A stretch of DNA of 64,000 nucleotides, from the NCBI RefSeq assembly GCF_000025725.1, contig NC_013943.1, positions 2,170,001 to 2,234,000 on the forward strand, given 5' to 3'. The position numbers were made by a program, and so were the translations under genes. Source of the stretch: Denitrovibrio acetiphilus DSM 12809 (GTDB lineage: Bacteria; Chrysiogenota; Deferribacteres; Deferribacterales; Geovibrionaceae). Shown piece by piece: positions 61,611-64,000 of the stretch (position 1 is its first letter; every line of letters starts with the position of its first letter). Below the pieces are notes generated by a model. The model saw only the letters and a program-made list of their open reading frames with translations. It ran no database searches and was not told the origin of the DNA.

Positions 61611-62867
61611 ATGCCTTATAAACAATTAGATCAAGATAGCGTTATAGAGTACATCAAATCTGTACCTGAGATGAAGCAGGTCTTCTCCTCTTTCGACAAT
61701 CTGAATGTAAGCGAGATCGGAGACGGAAACCTTAACTTCGTTTACAATGTAACAAATAATGAGAAGCCGAAAGAAACGGTTATCGTTAAACAGGCTGTTC
61801 CTTTCCTGAGGATTGTCGGCGAATCATGGCCTCTGCCGAAAGAACGCATGAATTTTGAGATTATGGCTTTGCAGCATGCAGCGAAATACTGCCCTGCCCT
61901 TGTGCCTGAAATATACCACGCCAGCCATGAGATGTGTCTCATTATAATGCAGAACCTCACTGATCATAAAGTTATCCGGGGCGAAATCATTCAGGGTAAG
62001 TATTTCCCTAGACTGGCAGAAGACACCTCAACCTACATGGCTGAAAACCTTTTCCACACCACTGACTGGTTCCTTGACCACAAAACTAAAAAAGAACTCG
62101 TGGGCAAATTTATAAATGTTGACCTCTGTAAAATCACCGAGGACTTTGTGTTCACAAATCCTTACGAAAAATCCGATACTAACTCCTTTAACCCGGAGCT
62201 CACTCAGGAAAATATAGATTTCATCCAGAAAGACAGTGAGCTAAAGCTGGCTGTCGCAGAGATGAAATATAAATTTATGAACAATGCCGAAGCTCTCCTG
62301 CACGGCGACCTGCACATCGGCAGCATAATGGCGAATGAAGATGAAACTTATGTTATAGACCCTGAGTTTGCCTTCTTCGGTCCGATAGGTTTCGACATCG
62401 GTGCATTTATTGGCAATCTGATCATGGCTTACTTCTCACACGAACACCGCCAGAAGCTTCTCGGCAACGAACCGTATCAATACCGAAAATGGCTTCTCGA
62501 CACAGTTGAAGCTACATGGGAACTCTTCGAGCAGAAATTTGATAAGCTGTGGGCTGACCATCAGGAGAAAGAAAACCTCCCCTACTGGCAGTATGAAGGC
62601 GGTAAAGAAGCAGCAGCGGAGCAGCGTAAAAGATTTATCAGAAAGATATTCTCAGACACTGTCGGATTTGCAGCATGTAAAATGATGCGGCGGATACTCG
62701 GTCTGGCAAAAGTTGCTGATATCGCAGATATAGAAGACCTCAAAGAGCGTGCCCGCATCGAGCGCATGACTCTTAAAATGGGCAAACAGATGGTAATCAA
62801 CAGGGACAGCTACAGCTCTATACAGGAGCTCACAGCCCTCGCAAAAGAGTTATCGCCTTTAGTCTGA
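61611..62867 (+). CDS. mtnK: S-methyl-5-thioribose kinase
   Basis: MtnK phosphorylates methylthioribose, the first step of methionine salvage after 5'-methylthioadenosine cleavage. The 418-aa protein has the family's length and motifs: the GDGNLNFVYNV nucleotide-binding loop, VIVKQAVPFLRIVGESWPLPKERM, the catalytic LLHGDLHIGSIMA and the metal-binding DPEFAFFGPIGFDIGAFIGNL. It follows the GntR gene by 24 bases (AAGGAGGATCT before the ATG) and precedes an ABC transporter by 17 bases. Together they suggest uptake and phosphorylation of external methylthioribose. Confidence 0.95.
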   Translation: MPYKQLDQDSVIEYIKSVPEMKQVFSSFDNLNVSEIGDGNLNFVYNVTNNEKPKETVIVKQAVPFLRIVGESWPLPKERMNFEIMALQHAAKYCPALVPEIYHASHEMCLIIMQNLTDHKVIRGEIIQGKYFPRLAEDTSTYMAENLFHTTDWFLDHKTKKELVGKFINVDLCKITEDFVFTNPYEKSDTNSFNPELTQENIDFIQKDSELKLAVAEMKYKFMNNAEALLHGDLHIGSIMANEDETYVIDPEFAFFGPIGFDIGAFIGNLIMAYFSHEHRQKLLGNEPYQYRKWLLDTVEATWELFEQKFDKLWADHQEKENLPYWQYEGGKEAAAEQRKRFIRKIFSDTVGFAACKMMRRILGLAKVADIADIEDLKERARIERMTLKMGKQMVINRDSYSSIQELTALAKELSPLV

Positions 62868-62884
62868 AAACACGGAGCAATGAC

Positions 62885-64000
62885 TTGAAAGAGAAAAAGC
62901 CACTGGTTTCATTAAGAAATATAGGCAAATCATTTGGAGCCACCAGAGCACTGGATGGAGTTTCTTTTGACTTCTACCCAGGTGAAATATTCGCCATGGT
63001 GGGAGCCAACGGTGCGGGTAAGTCCACACTGATAAAGATAATATGCGGTTATTACCCCGACTATGAAGGGGAGATAACCATAGCAGGCGAGAACGTAAAA
63101 TTCTCAACCCCGCAGGATGCATACCAGAAAGGGATACAAACCGTCCATCAGATTATTAATCAGGGTGTAATCCCGAATATGACAGTTGCAGAAAATCTGG
63201 CACTGGCGCACATGCTGTCACCGGAGCAGTCCTTCTGGTACAAGCCAAAGGAAGTATCAGAGGTCGCCAGAGAAATTGCTGATAATATGGAGCTTGACCT
63301 GGACCTTAATGAAGAAGTGGAAAACCTCTCTCAGAGCGACCGTCAGCTTATAGCTATCGCAAGAGCACTGGCAGCAAAGCCAAAACTGCTTATTCTGGAT
63401 GAACCCACATCATCTATCTCAGAGAAAGAGTCAGAAAGACTCTTCGAAATGCTTCTCAAGCTTCGGGACAAAGGGGTGTCTATCCTTTACGTATCACACA
63501 GACTTCACGAGATTGAGCGCATCGCAGACAGAGTAGGCGTCATCCGCGACGGGAAACAGGGGGATCTCCTTATACGCCCCTTTAATGTGAAGCAGATAGT
63601 CACCTCTATGGTCGGCGAAATAGAAACACACAAACGTGCAGCGGCAGAAACCCTTGCCGATGGTGAAATAAAGCTTGAGTTCAGAAACCTTGTGGTAACG
63701 GAAAACACTCCTCCGATAAACATGAAAGTTATGGACGGTGAAATACTTGGGATAACAGGTCTTATCGGCGCCGGGAAATCAGAACTTGCCGAGGTGCTCT
63801 TCGGCATCAGAAAACCGATATCCGGTCAGATATTGATCGAAGGGAAAGAGTTTGAACCGAAAAATATTGCTGACGCCATAAAAAAAGGTGTTCACCTTGT
63901 ACCGGAAGACAGAAACAACAATGCGGTTATCCCTGAAAACAGCATCAGCTATAACGTCACAATACCTTTCCTGAACATGTTCTCCAAACTGGGGATAATG
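62885..64000 (+). CDS. Sugar-type ABC transporter ATP-binding protein (partial)
   Basis: A TTG start at 62885, with CGGAG nine bases before it, opens a frame that runs to the window's end (372 codons, so the C-terminus is missing). It is an RbsA/MglA-type double-ATPase subunit: the first domain has Walker A VGANGAGKST, signature LSQSDRQLIAIARAL (slightly degenerate), Walker B LLILDEPTS; the second has the Walker A-like GLIGAGKSEL. Immediately after mtnK, it probably energises methylthioribose or methylthio-pentose import. The permease and binding-protein genes would lie beyond the window. Confidence 0.9.
   Translation, partial: MKEKKPLVSLRNIGKSFGATRALDGVSFDFYPGEIFAMVGANGAGKSTLIKIICGYYPDYEGEITIAGENVKFSTPQDAYQKGIQTVHQIINQGVIPNMTVAENLALAHMLSPEQSFWYKPKEVSEVAREIADNMELDLDLNEEVENLSQSDRQLIAIARALAAKPKLLILDEPTSSISEKESERLFEMLLKLRDKGVSILYVSHRLHEIERIADRVGVIRDGKQGDLLIRPFNVKQIVTSMVGEIETHKRAAAETLADGEIKLEFRNLVVTENTPPINMKVMDGEILGITGLIGAGKSELAEVLFGIRKPISGQILIEGKEFEPKNIADAIKKGVHLVPEDRNNNAVIPENSISYNVTIPFLNMFSKLGIM

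Overview
The window looks like chromosome of an anaerobic, respiratory, moderately AT-rich Gram-negative bacterium. It carries a complete nitrate reductase operon, two further periplasmic reductase systems with dedicated outer-membrane porins, a TonB-dependent receptor and many two-component regulators. The mix fits Deferribacterota (Denitrovibrio/Geovibrio-like), but no rRNA or other taxonomic marker is present, so this placement is inference.

Layout. 1-6.8 kb: end of an unknown gene, a 28-aa membrane peptide, an OmpR-type regulator, then a substrate-binding lipoprotein and two complex histidine kinases that look like one phosphorelay. 6.8-15.5 kb (minus strand): aspA, dcuC and two M20 amidohydrolases behind a good sigma-54 promoter, next to a sigma-54 activator and a sensor kinase with an amino-acid-binding-type domain. 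This suggests release of aspartate from an N-substituted precursor and its conversion to fumarate. 15.8-24.8 kb (minus): PAS protein and narK-cytochrome c-narGHJI, driven by an FNR class II type promoter. 25.0 kb: tRNA-Pro(CGG). 25.3-31.5 kb: TonB receptor, methyltransferase, NitT/TauT-type ABC importer and a convergent AraC regulator, a candidate uncharacterised uptake system. 31.6-34.2 kb: metNIQ. 34.4-37.2 kb: split YeeE/YedE sulfur transporter, a rhodanese-like protein whose only Cys is its last residue, and a cysteine desulfurase. 37.5-42.0 kb: FadR-type regulator, NhaC-type antiporter, esterase and an unknown periplasmic protein.

42.6-58.6 kb looks like a respiratory accessory region. 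It holds a Crp/Fnr-type regulator divergent from a periplasmic flavoprotein reductase, tetraheme cytochrome c and porin; two MFS transporters; an IS4-family element inserted exactly at the start codon of one MFS gene; MarR and HxlR regulators; and a second locus with a paralogous porin, TorD-like chaperone, Fe-S subunit, Tat-exported molybdopterin reductase and a MocR-type regulator. 60.8-64 kb: GntR/UTRA regulator, methylthioribose kinase and the start of a sugar-type ABC ATPase (TTG start, runs off the end), probably a methylthioribose uptake and salvage operon.

Three copies of a structured intergenic repeat (about 130-250 bp) follow minus-strand terminators at 15.6, 38.2 and 42.1 kb. No CRISPR array, phage or plasmid functions were seen.
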